From: Charina bottae
Lineage: Eukaryota > Chordata > Lepidosauria > Squamata > Charinaidae
Assembly: GCA_023362775.1 (NCBI GenBank)
Contig: JALMGJ010000018.1
Span: 21,805,105 to 21,869,104, forward strand
Length of the DNA stretch: 64,000 bases
Direction: 5' to 3'
Within the stretch, counting starts at the first letter, position 1, and each line of letters starts with the position of its first letter. The translations under genes and the position numbers were made by a program. The notes beneath the pieces were generated by a model, which was not told the origin of the DNA, made no database searches, and worked only from the letters and a program-made list of their open reading frames with translations. Shown one piece after another: positions 12,568 to 24,649 of the stretch.

Positions 12568-15417
12568 AGAAGGAGGCCTAGTCCAACGGTCCAACTGCAG
12601 CTTTACCCAGAGGTTATGTCAGAAAGGAACCCAGCGCCTCGCTCTTCTCTCCTGGGTACAATAAGGCACCCCTTTTGTTTACTTCTGACTTCCCAGGTGT
12701 AAAATGGGCATGAACAGTCAGCCTGACTGAGCTACCGTTAGGAGGAACCAAATAAAAATTATGCTGCCTTGCCCACCAGCTTAAACCATGTGGCGCAGAG
12801 AAAATAATCTGGCTGGTGGGCAGATGCTCAAAGGGGGTAAAAATGGGTCCTTTCCTCTGCTCAGGCACCCAAGGGGCCAAGGTCCAGAACAGAAGCACCC
12901 CATCCACGCCGCGTCCTGTGGGAACTGCGGACGATTCTCACACACCCCAGTTGGTTGGTAGGTCAGCCACTGTCCACTGTCCTTAGCCAAAGACGCCTCT
13001 TCTTAATGAATTTGGGGCCTCGAGCTTCAGCTGTTTTGCGGACGCGGTCTCTGGGACAGGTGTCTCCTAGACCTTTCGAGGAAGGATAAAGCAAAGGGTT
13101 GCCTTTCCATTTGGGGTTAAGCCACCAAGTTGCGGATTCCACTGAGACATTTTGGATGGGCAAAGGAAGGAGGGTGCCAGGGTCATTTTCAGTCTTGGAC
13201 AAGAGGGTTTTATTCCCACCCACCCACCCACCCCCACCAGGTGCAGCAGACCCACCTTCTTATCGATCTTGCCGGCCCCTTTGCTCACCCCTTCCTCCTG
13301 GGTCCCGTCAAGGCCATGTTCAACTCCTCTTCTCCCGGCTCTCTCACTTCCCAAGAGCTGGTGATCCACAGCGCAGGGCCAGGAGCCTTCAGGGATGTGC
13401 TGTGGGCCCCTAATGGGGCAACATCTTGGCCAATTCCCCTCCGCCCACAGCACCGGCTTCGACACCACCCTTACCTTGTGAGGGGAGCGAAGAAAAGACA
13501 CCGCCACCCCACAGCCGCCGAAGCTCTCCCTTCCTCACGAGGAGGAAACAAGCATTTTGCCAGACTTCCAAATAGAGCAGATGGCTTTGTTTATGTCTGA
13601 AAACAGCCTGATTGGTAAAACATTTCCTCTCCGTTGTGTAAAGTAGATCGATCAGAAACCTTTATTGCCTGGCTGGCAGAAAGGGAAAGGATGGAGATGG
13701 GGGCCTGAGGGAGGGGGATCATCACCTCCAGCTGCCCTGGCTCCAGATCACCCCACTTTGGGGGGCGTCTCCAACCTGGAAACCAGCTCTCGAATAATCC
13801 ATCTCATTTGTTGCAGAGAAACGGCTCCATTAGATGTGAATCACTGAAGAGATGCTGCAGGCTGTGGAGTCACACTGTTGTTTTACATTAATAAGCAAAG
13901 GGATCTTATTAGAATTTGGGAGCCAGCAGTGCAAGGGAAGAGAAGCGGGGGCAAACCAGATGCTTTTCCACAGAGTGGCTCATTTTTATACTGTAAATAT
14001 GTCAACCCAGCCACTCTTGTCTAACATCCTCTTAGCCCCGTAATGTCCACAGAGTTATAAGGGGTCTAAGCGCTGCCAGCTAGACATTCTCCAATTCTCT
14101 GTAAAATTAGACCCTGGGATTTTAGCTGGGAAGGAGGCAGTGCTGCAGAAAATGATCTCAGACAGGGAGAAACAGTTTGCACTCAAAGGGGGGGGGCAGG
14201 AGAGCAATTCTGGCCTCTGCACTCAGGGCAAGAAATACGGTTTTGTCTCTCCTGGATGGATGAGGGGCAGAGGTGACCCAGCGAGTAAAGGCCCCGTCAA
14301 AATGAATCCTCTTCTCCCCGTTACGTTAAGAGCTCTAATGTTCATCTGGTGCAGAAACCTGGTAACTGGGGCTGCTGCTGCTGCCACAGACTTACCTCCA
14401 ATGCCTAAGGAGAAGACAAATAAGTAATTGATACTATGGCAGATTTTTTAAAAGTTACCTCCATTTGATCCTCACTCTTCCCATGATGGTCTTCCTGCAA
14501 AGATCCTCCTCTCGGTGAAGATGGAGCCGCCTGCAAACTGCATCATTACTTTTAAGATGCTGCTGGAGAAGAGCGTCTCCCTGAACTGTAGTTTTGGAAG
14601 TAGGAAACTGAGATTTAAAAAATATAGACATTTAATGCCATCTTCTTGGGAAGGATGCAACCCACCGCAAGCCCTGCTGTCTGGGGCTTTCTATTTATGG
14701 AAACTCATAAAGCACTCTGGAGCTTAAACTGCATTTGTTTCAGATGGAGTGACATTTGGAGGTATAATAGCAGAAATATATCAGTGTTAAGTAAAAATGT
14801 TCATTAAGGAGGATTACCTTTAAAGTCCCCAGTGCACTCTTTATTAACTTGGATCCAAGCCACGGTGGGTCTGCAGCCTCTTTCGCTGCACTTCGTCACC
14901 CGCCAGACTGTGATTTGTCACCTTCAAACCTACTGCAGAGGAACCAGCAATCTTTGTAATGAAGAGTTTGTTGAAAAGCATTAGAGGACATGGGCTACTA
15001 AATCGAAAGTCTGAATAGGAGGACAGGCAGAATTTGAAATAGGGTCAAGGAAAAGGAAGCATTTGTAAACTATGCCTAGGAACTAAATTGGTAGCAATGG
15101 AGTCCCCAGGTGTGGAGGAGATGGGCGGTGATACACATTTAAATAATAAATAGAATCCTAATCATTGTCTCAATATCTCAGCACAGAATGGGTTTATCTT
15201 AGGGCGGGGCATCCAGTTTGGTGAAACCCTACATAAACTGAATTAACTTGCACAGATTCAGGAGCTGTCCAAGTCAAAGCAGGCCTCTTTTGAAGAGAAG
15301 GTCCCTGGGACGTGTTTCAAGTTGTGAACAGAGATTGAAATGTGAAAGCAAAGATTTTGTGGGAAATGGTTTGAGGACGGATGCCTCAAAGGAGGAGGAG
15401 ATGGAAATGCTGCAAGG

Positions 15418-15496
15418 GGAAGGAAGGAAGGAAGGAAGGAAGGAAGGAAGGAAGGAAGGAAGGAAGGAAGGAAGGAAGGAAGGAAGGAAGGAAGGG
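15418..15496. repeat. (GGAA)n microsatellite
   Basis: About 19 tandem GGAA/AAGG tetranucleotides run without interruption. This purine-only tract on the plus strand gives an open frame of repeating Lys-Glu-Gly-Arg, which is not a gene. Confidence 0.9.
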
Positions 15497-17062
15497 AAAA
15501 CTCTCTCCGTATTCTGGAAGAAATTACCAGGCGCAATGTTGATTGTAGCCTTCTCCAACCTGGTGCTCTGCAAATGCGTTGGAGCCCAAAAGTTTTTTAT
15601 TTCTAGTCAGTGTGCCCAATGACCAGGCTGGCTGCGAATGAGAGGCATCATAGCCCCAGAAAGGCTGACATATGAGGAAATTAATCAACCCGGGCAGAAA
15701 GTTGACATCTCCCTTCCTCAGCGTGCAGGACTGTTTCTCTTTAGCATATATTGGTTTTGTAATCCTGGTTCCCCATCTTTTAAGCACAATACATGGGCTG
15801 CCTTCAGTTCTTGGCATCTTCTTATCATTTAAAAGCACTTTGATGATCCAGTCATTGTGATGAAAGCAAGGCGGGATGGCTTTTTCCCTACAGACACAGA
15901 TTCTGTGCAACGTGGCAACACGTGGCTTGGTCTGTGGTTGACAGATCCTGCCAGCCGGCTCTAGCTCCAGATGAAGCTTATTTATGCTCCCTTCTTTGCG
16001 CCAGGCGTTTCCCCTTGGGTCCGGCAGAGAAAAAGCCAGACTCTTTTATGCCCTGCAGGGCATTATCTAGCCAAGTTTTGTCGCCCAGAAGATTGCAGAT
16101 CAACTGAGAGTTACTTATGGCCGCACCTCCAGCACAAGCCCTAAATACTGAGATTTGTTCTCCTCGGTTTTACTTCTGAGTAAGCATACAAAGAACGAAG
16201 TCGAGCAGCTCAAGAAACTGAACCAGACCAGGATCCCAAGAGTTCCTCTTTTGCTAACTTGCCATGTGAAAGTGCCATATTAACGCATGTCATTCTTTTC
16301 GTCCTGCATCTAAGGTGGGATACATTGCATAATTTAAATACTGTAAAGCTCGGGACCCTTTTTAGGGCTTGTTGAAAAGCATTGTCTCAGTTTGTCTTCA
16401 ACGAATGGCTAGGCAGAAAGAAAAAGAGAACATGAACTGTTCCAAAATCACCCAGTGAACTGTTTACCTAAGCAGGATTTGAACCTTGTCCAAAGCTGTT
16501 GGGGAAAGTGCCACCTAAAAAAAGTCCCATGAAAAGTGCCACCTAAATTGTTCATGGATGCAAAGGTCGCTTCTCTCCTTGGCCCTCTTTTCCATTCAGG
16601 AAGCTGCTTCCGGGTTGCAATTTACCTTTTACCTTTTTCTGCTCCTCTGAATTCCCAAAATAAAAACAGCCAGGAATCGGGCACCCTCAGCCAATATTTA
16701 GAGTTGCAGCATAAACAAAAGGAAAACCTTCGGCAAGGTGATCCCTCGAAAATGAGATGTTGACAGAATGCATCTGGTCTCCTTGCATCTGTTCTCCCCG
16801 CCTGGATTTTGCCCAAGGAAATTGAATCCTCTTCTGCCAGCGATCTGCGCTTTGCAGGCTCTCCGATTGCCCACACAAATCTTAAAAATAGTTTCCACGG
16901 GCAGTGTTTACTGCCTCTTGGGGAAGAGGGGCTGCGTCGCTGTCTTACTTCCTCACACCCTCCCCTCTCACTGCACAGAAGCAAAAGCTAAACATAGCAG
17001 AGACGTGCCATGCTCTGTGCTCTGAATTAAGATTTCCACTATGCAAGCCAAGGTCTGAGATG

Positions 17063-17063
<1 letters not shown>

Positions 17064-17093
<30 letters not shown>
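17064..17093. repeat. (GACA)n microsatellite
   Basis: About seven tandem GACA units are visible, flanked by unique sequence. Confidence 0.9.
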
Positions 17094-17331
17094 TGCATGC
17101 ACAATGCAAACCAAAGATCTGACATCCTTCATTCATTTGGGGTGGAGCATCTCAGCATGTCACTGCCAGCCCCCAGCCAACCAGAGGTCCAAGTGGCCAC
17201 TGAATATGGCATTAGTCCTGGGCCCGCATCAAGACTTGATCAAATCTCAACATTAAGTAAACTTGAGCAACACCAGGGTTTTTAAAGGACTACACACAGC
17301 CTTGGAACGGGAGGGAGGGAAGGGGGGAAAT

Positions 17332-17354
17332 GGAGGAGGAGGAGGAGGAGGAGG
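17332..17354. repeat. (GGA)n microsatellite
   Basis: About seven tandem GGA/GAG trinucleotides form a purine tract next to a G-rich stretch. Confidence 0.85.
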
Positions 17355-20300
17355 ATTCACATCCGGAGCAACTATGTCGCTGGTTCTTTATTTTTGAGTT
17401 CTCAGAACTGGAAGTTACATTTACCTGTGCCCAAGTTACAGACCAACAGTGCGAGTTTTCAACCAAGAGAATTTTTATATGGTGAGGAACCACCCTCCAT
17501 AGAGCTGAGAATTAATATGTTTTAATCTAGGCAGCTCCCAAGCCTTTTACTGCAACGTGAGGGCTATCTTAAGCTTCCTTGTTCCAAGGCAATATACTAC
17601 TCAGTTCCAGAGAATTTGGCAAACTACAGAAGTTGCCAGTTTCTCCTGCCCCATTTGGTGGATTCCCTAGAACTATCTGAATGCTGCTTCAGCACGTGAT
17701 GCTGGATTAGCGAGGACCCCTTGGCTGGACCGGAGGGAGCAGCGGGCTTGGCGTAGAGTGGGCTACTGCAGAGAGTCACCCAGCCTTTCCATCTGCACCC
17801 CAACAGCCAGGTAGTTACAGTGTCTGCATCATTTATGGTCCTGAGGAGCTTCTTTCTCAGTCTGAAGAAAGGCACCAGGGCAAAAATCTCAAATTGATCA
17901 AATGTGGAATAAATCCACAGATCCTGAGAAGGGGGTGGAGGGAACTCCGAAGCTTGCAAGCTGCCCATTTTGAGAGCAACTTGGCTGGAGACACTGTGAG
18001 AAAGCTTTCCCTGATGAGATAAACACAGATGACCTTTAAGAAAATAGGTCCCTGATATCACAGCGCAAAACCCGTCCAATAAAAAGCTCAGACATCTCTA
18101 ACTCAAGGATGGGGCCCTAATGGATTTTCAGCTGCTCGGCAATTGTTGCCACTGGGAGCAGACTGGATTTCCAACTGCAGCTTTCATCACAGCCACCCTG
18201 AAACCCTGGTCATCAGTCCAGTCACAGCGTCTCGAGGCAAATACTGACCGACTGGCAAATAGGACGAGAAACATCATAGAAACCAAGAGAAACCCTTTGG
18301 CCAGTGGTGAGTCATAATAGGGAAAGCTGGTTTTAGTTCAGTCTGTACAAGAACTCATTCCCCATGGAAACGAATTAATTCTGAAATTCAATCAAGGGGT
18401 ACTTTTGGTCTGGATAAAGTTCCTCATTGCTCCAAGTAGATTCATCCTTAGAGCAGCACAAAATAATGTTGGACTTGCTGCATTTTCTGCTTCTGGACAA
18501 TTTCCTCTCCCTCTCTGTCCTCCAATCATACTGTATGTAGAGAGAGTTTTACCTAATTTGGGGGGTCGGGGGGAGATAATATTGTGTCCTGGCATATACG
18601 ATGCTGCAGAGCAACTTAGGCAGGGCAGGCAAACTGAAACTGCCTGATGAGCCTGGAGGGGAAGGAGGCAGATAACGAAAACCAGGTGGCTGCCTTTCCC
18701 GTGGTGTGCGGGGAGTCAAGACATGGGCACAATAAAGGGCACTGTGTATGTGAGAAGGTGCTGGCATCAGTAGAAAGGGCGGGCTTGGCGCCTCCTTAGA
18801 AGAGCAGAAGGAAGAGGTGCTGGGTCAGCCCGTGGGAAGGTCACCCCACGTTGTCGTTATCAGCTCCACATTCCTGCAGTGAAGGCGGCGTTATCATTTA
18901 TACGGCTTTGTACGTTCTGTGTATCGTTTCAGAGCGTATATAGCCTGTAACCTGGTGAGCTTCGGGGGGCTTCTGCGTTCCCGTGGCAAAGAGCCCCGTG
19001 ATCACTGTGGTTGCGTGTGCCCAGAAAAGGCGCTTCGTTGCATCTGTCTCCAAATGCTTTGGTTCCTTACTTAAGTGGGCATTTTTCCCACAACGTAATA
19101 TGTCTGCAGCCTTCTTTAAAATGTTGCTTTTGTTGCTTCATGTCTTAGAGGATATAGTTTTTTTAAAAACAGCATCAACACATGTAGCATTTTAGCTGTT
19201 AAATGCAGTTGAAGCTTAAGGATCTTTAGGCGTTATTGAGGAGACTTGCATCCAAAACCACGAGCAATACCAAGAATAAATATCTGCAAGGAAAAACAGG
19301 TCACAGGCCAATTTTAATTCAAAATTAAGCTATTCACACTAGTAAACACATACTGTGGTGTTGCTGCAGAGAAATAGTGTGTTCTGTTGGATACAAATGC
19401 CAACGTGCTCAATCTTCCTAGGGCTCTGCTCCCACATTTATCTTCAGCTAAAAAAAACCCATCATCTGGACAGAAGCACAACTCTACACAAGCATTTTCC
19501 TGTTAAATGTTGAAAAGTTGTGGAGGGCTTCTAAAATCCAAAAGGCAGCATGATCAGTCAATGCCAGCACTGCATTGTGAGCCGCCCAGGATTGCCTAAA
19601 CTGCTTTGGGTCTTGATCTTGCACGTCAAGTCAATCTTGACTTGCAGTCTTGGGCAACTCTGTCTTGTGCCCAGGAGCTATGAGTAAGCCAGCACGAAGG
19701 ATGCCACAGAGGTTGTTTGAGTGTGTTCTTCCATCTCCATTCCTGGATTGGGACTGTCTTGCCCTTCCTGCATTTTTCATCCAGAGGGCACTTGAAGGGC
19801 ATTCGTCCCACATTTACACAAGACATCGGCTGTACAGCTGCAGGTGCTCTCCATGGATCTAATTATGCCATGGCTGACCATCGCTCTGCCTTGTGACAGG
19901 TCAGAACGGCTTCGTGGGCTGATTCCAACCTTCTTGAGCAGAAGCCCAGAAGATATGTGAAGGCCAGATTCCCTCAAGAACATTGTCTGGCTCAGGGATT
20001 TCCAATATTCCATCATTCTCTCCATTGTCAGGCTGAACACACATGCCCAGAGACGCACACGTGGTCCTCCTGAGACCAAACTTGCTTTCCACACTGATTA
20101 TAAATAAGGGTTACAGCGCCAAATAGCCCCCAACCGGAGTGGACTCCTCTCTGAACTGTGTGTGCTGCAGTTTTCATAAACAATTATTTTAATTGGAGGG
20201 CAACCTCTGAAGCCAAAGCTCTTTCTGAAAACAAGACAGTGGCATGTTGAAAACAATCATTTCCACCAGGCAGAAGCTCAGCAACGGCCAGCCTCGTCTT

Positions 20301-20373
20301 CCACCGCCGTTGACAGTTTGGGGCAGCTTCCATCTCACAGTCCCAAAGTCTTGAAGAGGCAGGACTCCGCAGC

Positions 20374-20670
20374 TGTCAGCCCTCCCAGGTAAACCAGACA
20401 GGAAACACGACCCGATGAGCTGCTTCTACTTTATTGTTAGGCTGCATTGACAGAACCTTGCAAGTCTTAAAGTACAAATTTCCCACCCTCCCTTTTTACC
20501 ACTTGATCAATTAAGGCGGGTCCTTTCTAAGTCTCTTTCTCTGCCCGTTACTCAGTTGCAGGCCCCTCCCCCTTTTATCTGATCGTTCCCTTGACAACAT
20601 CTCTTCCCCCATCTTCCAAGGTCATTCCCACATTCCACTCCAGGGTACCTTTCGGCCACATTCCTTAGCT
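20374..20670 (-). mobile_element. Putative solo LTR, copy 1
   Basis: Read on the minus strand, this segment shares an ordered set of blocks with 39290-39595. These are a CAGATAAA block, an A/G-rich block, GACTTGCAAGGTTCTGT, an AATAAA signal and a C/T-rich end closing in GGGCTGACA. The layout, with a TATA-like AGATAAAA upstream and a poly(A) signal near the end, fits a long terminal repeat. No internal retroviral or retrotransposon region lies beside it, so it looks solitary. The 5' boundary (high coordinate) is uncertain. Identification as an LTR is inference from the three-copy comparison, not from a database. Confidence 0.5.
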
Positions 20671-21689
20671 GCCTCAAGGGCGCAGGGGGGCTGCTGAGAA
20701 CCACAGGAGGATCAAACCCACAGGAGAACCCCTTGACCTGGGCTGGCAGTGGGTCGAATGGCATTCAGAGAGAAAGGTGTCTCAAGGCATGCAGCCATGA
20801 AGCCAGGGAGCAGCCATCTTGGGGCTGGAGGCACCAGGCCCGGTGCCCCACACCTTCAACCACGCCTGGTCATGTGAGGCCAAAGTGGAGAAACAGTGCA
20901 GGAGGAGAGAGGGAGGAGCTACTGCCCCCCCCTCCTCCTCCTCCTCGTCCATCACTGGTCCCAAGGCAGCCATTGCCTTAATCGGAAACATGGCTGCTAC
21001 CCACATCCTCCTCTCCTCGAGAAGGAGACTGACAGGGATGGAGGGATTCCCCCTCCCGAGCCTGACCTCCTCCTCCTCTTCTCCTCCCGCCCTCAATGGC
21101 TGCACCTGAACTCTCTTGCCGAGGGGGCCCTTCTGAGAGCTTGGCCTTGGGGCCCCAAGGACTTAACGCTAGATGTGTTCCACCCGCTTCAGCTGGAGGG
21201 GAGTCATTGGTGCCAGAAGTGGAGATCGGTTAAAGTATCAGGGTAATTTAGATGTATTTTATGTATTTATTTCTGCCTTGGCTCACCGCCATAGCTCTTT
21301 ATGCATCTTTTCAAGTGTGTTTTATACATTATAAATAAATAGCTAATGGGATTAGAATAAGGGGAGGGGTGCGCCCTTTCAGCTCCTGCTGCCGCCTAAG
21401 AAAAAGCTCTCCTCCGAGAGATTTGCATTGGGGGGCCCTCCGTTGGAACCAGCGGTTGGCGCTTGGCCCCAAAGCCCAGATCAGCCTTAGGAGCTTTCCC
21501 CAGCCTGGCAGCAAGGAAAACAGGAGGGTGTGGTCAAGATGGAGCCACAACGCAGTCGAAGCTCCGTCCGTGTGATGCACAAAAAACAGGCAATGTTTCA
21601 ATGGCCATTCAACCTTGGCTTGAAGACCTCCACTGATAGAACCCCACGTCTCACCATCTTCATCGCTCTTCTCCTGTTTCCCAGCATCC

Positions 21690-22385
21690 TTGTTGTGTTG
21701 TGCGCCAGTTACGCCCTTTCCTGGAGCGAGAGGCCCTTCGGACAGTCACTCATGCCCTGGTCATCTCCCAGATAGACTATTGTAATGCGGTCTACATGGG
21801 GCTACCCTTGAAGAGCGTCCAGAAGCTTCAGCTGGTTCAGAATGCAGCCGCGCGGGCGATTTTAGGTGCCTCAAGATCAGCACATATAACACCTTTGCTC
21901 CGTGAGCTGCATTGGGTCCCAGTTTGCTTCCGGATTCAATTCAAGGTGTTGGTTATTACCTTTAAAGCCCTACATGGCATGGGACCAGGTTACCTGAAGG
22001 ACCGTCTCATCCCCGTTCAATCAACCCATCCCACCCAGTCCTGTAGAGAGGGCACGCTATGAACCCCATCTGTAAGAGAGTTCCATCTGACGGGGTCTAG
22101 GAGGCGTGCCTTCTCTGCGGTAGCCCCTGCCCTTTGGAATATTCTTCCTCCTGAAATAAGATCGCCCCCCTCTCTCCTGGACTTTAGAAAAAACCTAAAG
22201 ACCTGGTTATGTCACCATGCTTGGGGAGGGGAATTGCCAGTCTTGGGGTTGGCTGGCCCCTTAGATCTGCCGTGTATATATATATTGTTTTTATTGGTAT
22301 TTATAGTTTTTATTGATTTAAAATTTTTGCTGTGAACCGCCCAGGGTCCCTCCTTGTGGGGGAGATGGGCGGGATACAAATGTGA

Positions 22386-22424
<39 letters not shown>

Positions 22425-22425
22425 C
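21690..22425 (+). pseudogene. L2-like LINE 3' fragment (reverse transcriptase C-terminal part)
   Basis: Frame 21700-22062 encodes the end of a non-LTR reverse transcriptase. ISQIDYCNAVYMGLP, LQLVQNAAARAIL and ELHWVPVCFRIQFK are hallmark blocks of the L2/CR1 group. The rest of the 3' end follows, with many stops: ALWNI-like and LKTWLCH-like phrases, then a 3' end with GAACCGCCCAGGGTC and GGGCGGGATACAAAT, and a (TAAA)n tail near 22384-22425. That tail type argues for L2 rather than CR1. The copy is 5'-truncated and disabled. Confidence 0.8.
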
Positions 22426-22439
22426 AAAAAATAAAATCC

Positions 22440-23180
22440 TTCTTATGTTGTGGCAAGGGAAGCTAGACATGGTATTCCAAGTGTGTCTGACCAGCGCAGC
22501 AGAGAGTGTGACTATCACTTCCTGAGATCTCCATGTTATAACTCTGCTAGTGCAGCCCAAAACTGCATTGGCTCCTTGGCTGGCTGCAGCACCGGCTCAT
22601 GCTTAATCCATGATCTACCAGGACATCCAGATCCTTCTCACAGGCACTGCTGCCAAGCCACATAATACCTAACTTGTCCCTGCACATCTGGTTTTTCCTA
22701 CTTAAGTGCAGAACCATACATTTCTCATCACTCAGCAGCATTTTGTAGCAAAAGGACCATGTTCTTGTCTATCGAGATGCTTTTCAACCTCAAGCTTATC
22801 TTTTGAGGCATTAGCAATCCCCCCTCCCCAGCTTCGGTAGTCTGCAAATTGGATAAGCATCCCGTTGAGCTCCTCATCTAAGCCATTTATAAAAATGTTG
22901 AAGAGCCCAGGCCCAGGAGAGAAGTATCCCGCTGCATACCTCTCTCCTTGTAGGTACAGCTTCATTAAGGACCGCGTGTTGGGTGCAGTGGCTCAGCCAA
23001 CTGCAGATTCCTCTTGTGTGGGTCCATCCATCCCAGATTGTTCCATTTGATCAAGGCGGCGGCTACGGTCAACTTCATCAAATGCCTCCCTGAAGCCCGA
23101 CTACACACCACCCACAGCATTCCTTGGGTCAGCTGTCCAGAGGCCAGTTCACAGAATGGTTGCTCAGGAGAAGCTATCAC
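22440..23180 (-). pseudogene. CR1-like LINE reverse transcriptase fragment
   Basis: Minus-strand frames hold broken pieces of a CR1-type reverse transcriptase. GLFNIFINGLDEELNG lies at about 22860-22910 and is followed by a damaged catalytic box (FADY in place of FADD). LSDEKCMVLHLSRKNQ and CEKDLDVLVDHGLSMS follow at 22560-22740. An upstream block resembling the AFD motif region lies at 23030-23100 in another frame. Frameshifts and stops separate the blocks, so it is dead. It abuts the A-rich tail of the L2 copy on the opposite strand. Confidence 0.75.
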
Positions 23181-24340
23181 ATCACAAAGGAAGCCTCTGC
23201 AGAACCCTTCTCAGATATGATTACTATCAAGGAACAACCTCAAACTCCAAGACAACCAGATAAAAGAGAATAAACGAGCTCTCAACATTAATAAAAGCCA
23301 GTGATATGGAAGCAGACATCCTGCCCACAAAATACGAAGGATTTCCCAAATCAGTGCTGCTGCATCTCACGGCAAAAGGTTTTAAATTCAGCAGGAAAGT
23401 CAATTATTTTTGGTTTTTTTTAAAAAGTGGAGGAGGAAAGGCAGATTTCATCATAGATGAGAAACTGCGAACGGAGTACCAGGATTTTATGGCATCCATG
23501 CTCACTAATTCATTGACAACCAGCCCCGGCTGCGAGCATTTGCAGTTAGGCATTGATTTACATTAACCAATCACGGCTACGTTTTCTCAATAAAAGTCAA
23601 ATCCATTTAAAGCGTTGCAGCCTCTCTTGACAATAAGCTGCGACAGCAGTGTGGAAATGATGCTTCTCAGTTCAACAGAATTAAGGCTAGCCGTTGATTT
23701 GATTTGGCTTTTATGGCATAAAATATTTCAAAGCAATTATCCCCACCCCCCACCAATGATGTGTGTGAGAACAGAACTGATAGACCATCTTTTTCAGATC
23801 CTGTGGCTTCCAGAAGTGTTGAGATGCTCCTGCTAAAATTGCCAGCTGAGATGAAAAGATGATGTGGTGATTCACACAATTTATGTAGCGACGTGTTGAA
23901 AATCTTTTTCTTGCAGCTGGGCACATCTGCACACTCCATGAGGCGCACGGCATTCTTGGATACCCTGAAAACCATATTTGAATCCAAGTCACAACACACT
24001 GACGCCCACCAGTATGTTCATTCTTAGTTTGGAAGTATGCTCAGGCTTCTATAATTATGAGCTTCTAAATCTCCTTGACTTTCCAATATTGTCGTGTTTT
24101 CTAATATCAGACAGCCAAGTCCAATAAGCAAACTTTCTGTTCCCTGAGAGCCCCACCAAGCCCCAAACTGGGGGAGGAGAGTGATGGGATGCTGGACTAT
24201 CAGACATGGAAAAGCTGAAGAAAGAGGCCTCGGAGTAAAGGAGGCTGGAATGCTGATTTTCAGACACAGGCACCTCTGTTGCCCAGCACCCTCCTTTAGT
24301 GTCACCCTTGCCTCTCTTCCTACAGAAAATTGCCATAGGA

Positions 24341-24649
24341 CAGCCTTTCTCACCCTTTTGACCCTGGAGGAACCCTTGAAATATTTTTCAGGCCTCAGGG
24401 AACCCCTGCACATTCAGGCTCAAAGATAGGCCAGAAGTTACAAAATTATTATATTCATTTCATGTGTAGGCATGTATATGTGCATTACCAGAGTTCTTAA
24501 ACTGAAAATAAAGAATGAAACGTACCTCTTTAATGCGAAGTTGCCCGAATTTGAAATATTTTTTTAAATAAATTGTGATCTCCCAGGGAACCCCTAATGA
24601 CCTCTCTCAGAACCTGAGGGTGCCACGGAACCCTGGTTGAGAAACCCTG
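24341..24649. mobile_element. Non-autonomous hAT transposon, copy 1
   Basis: The left end is CAGCCTTTCTCACCCTTTTG and the right end is GGTTGAGAAACCCTG, which are inverted relative to each other. Flanks CCATAGGA and CCAAAGGA match at 7 of 8 positions, as expected for an 8-bp hAT target duplication. A closely similar copy lies at 33427-33734. There is no transposase frame. Confidence 0.8.

Larger units (their letters stand above)
9776..20373. other. Long gene-poor intergenic stretch
   Basis: No exon, RNA gene or complete element is recognised beyond the microsatellites and the partial hAT repeat listed separately. The stretches 11070-11170, 12120-12210 and 12410-12480 carry short LINE/SINE-tail phrases (variants of GACTCTGGGTGGCT next to TTTATT-rich tracts). 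Much of 13.6-16.5 kb and 18.3-19.6 kb looks unique and repeat-poor, so it could hold regulatory elements. That cannot be shown without alignment. Confidence 0.4.

Noticed and set aside
13067..13600. Overlapping open frames of 146-156 codons
   Set aside because: They run in opposite directions with no recognisable domain, and a (CCCA)n-like tract contributes to the open frame.
19626..20094. Pair of minus-strand open frames that could be a pseudogene
   Set aside because: No similarity to a known protein could be recognised, and no splice signals link the frames.
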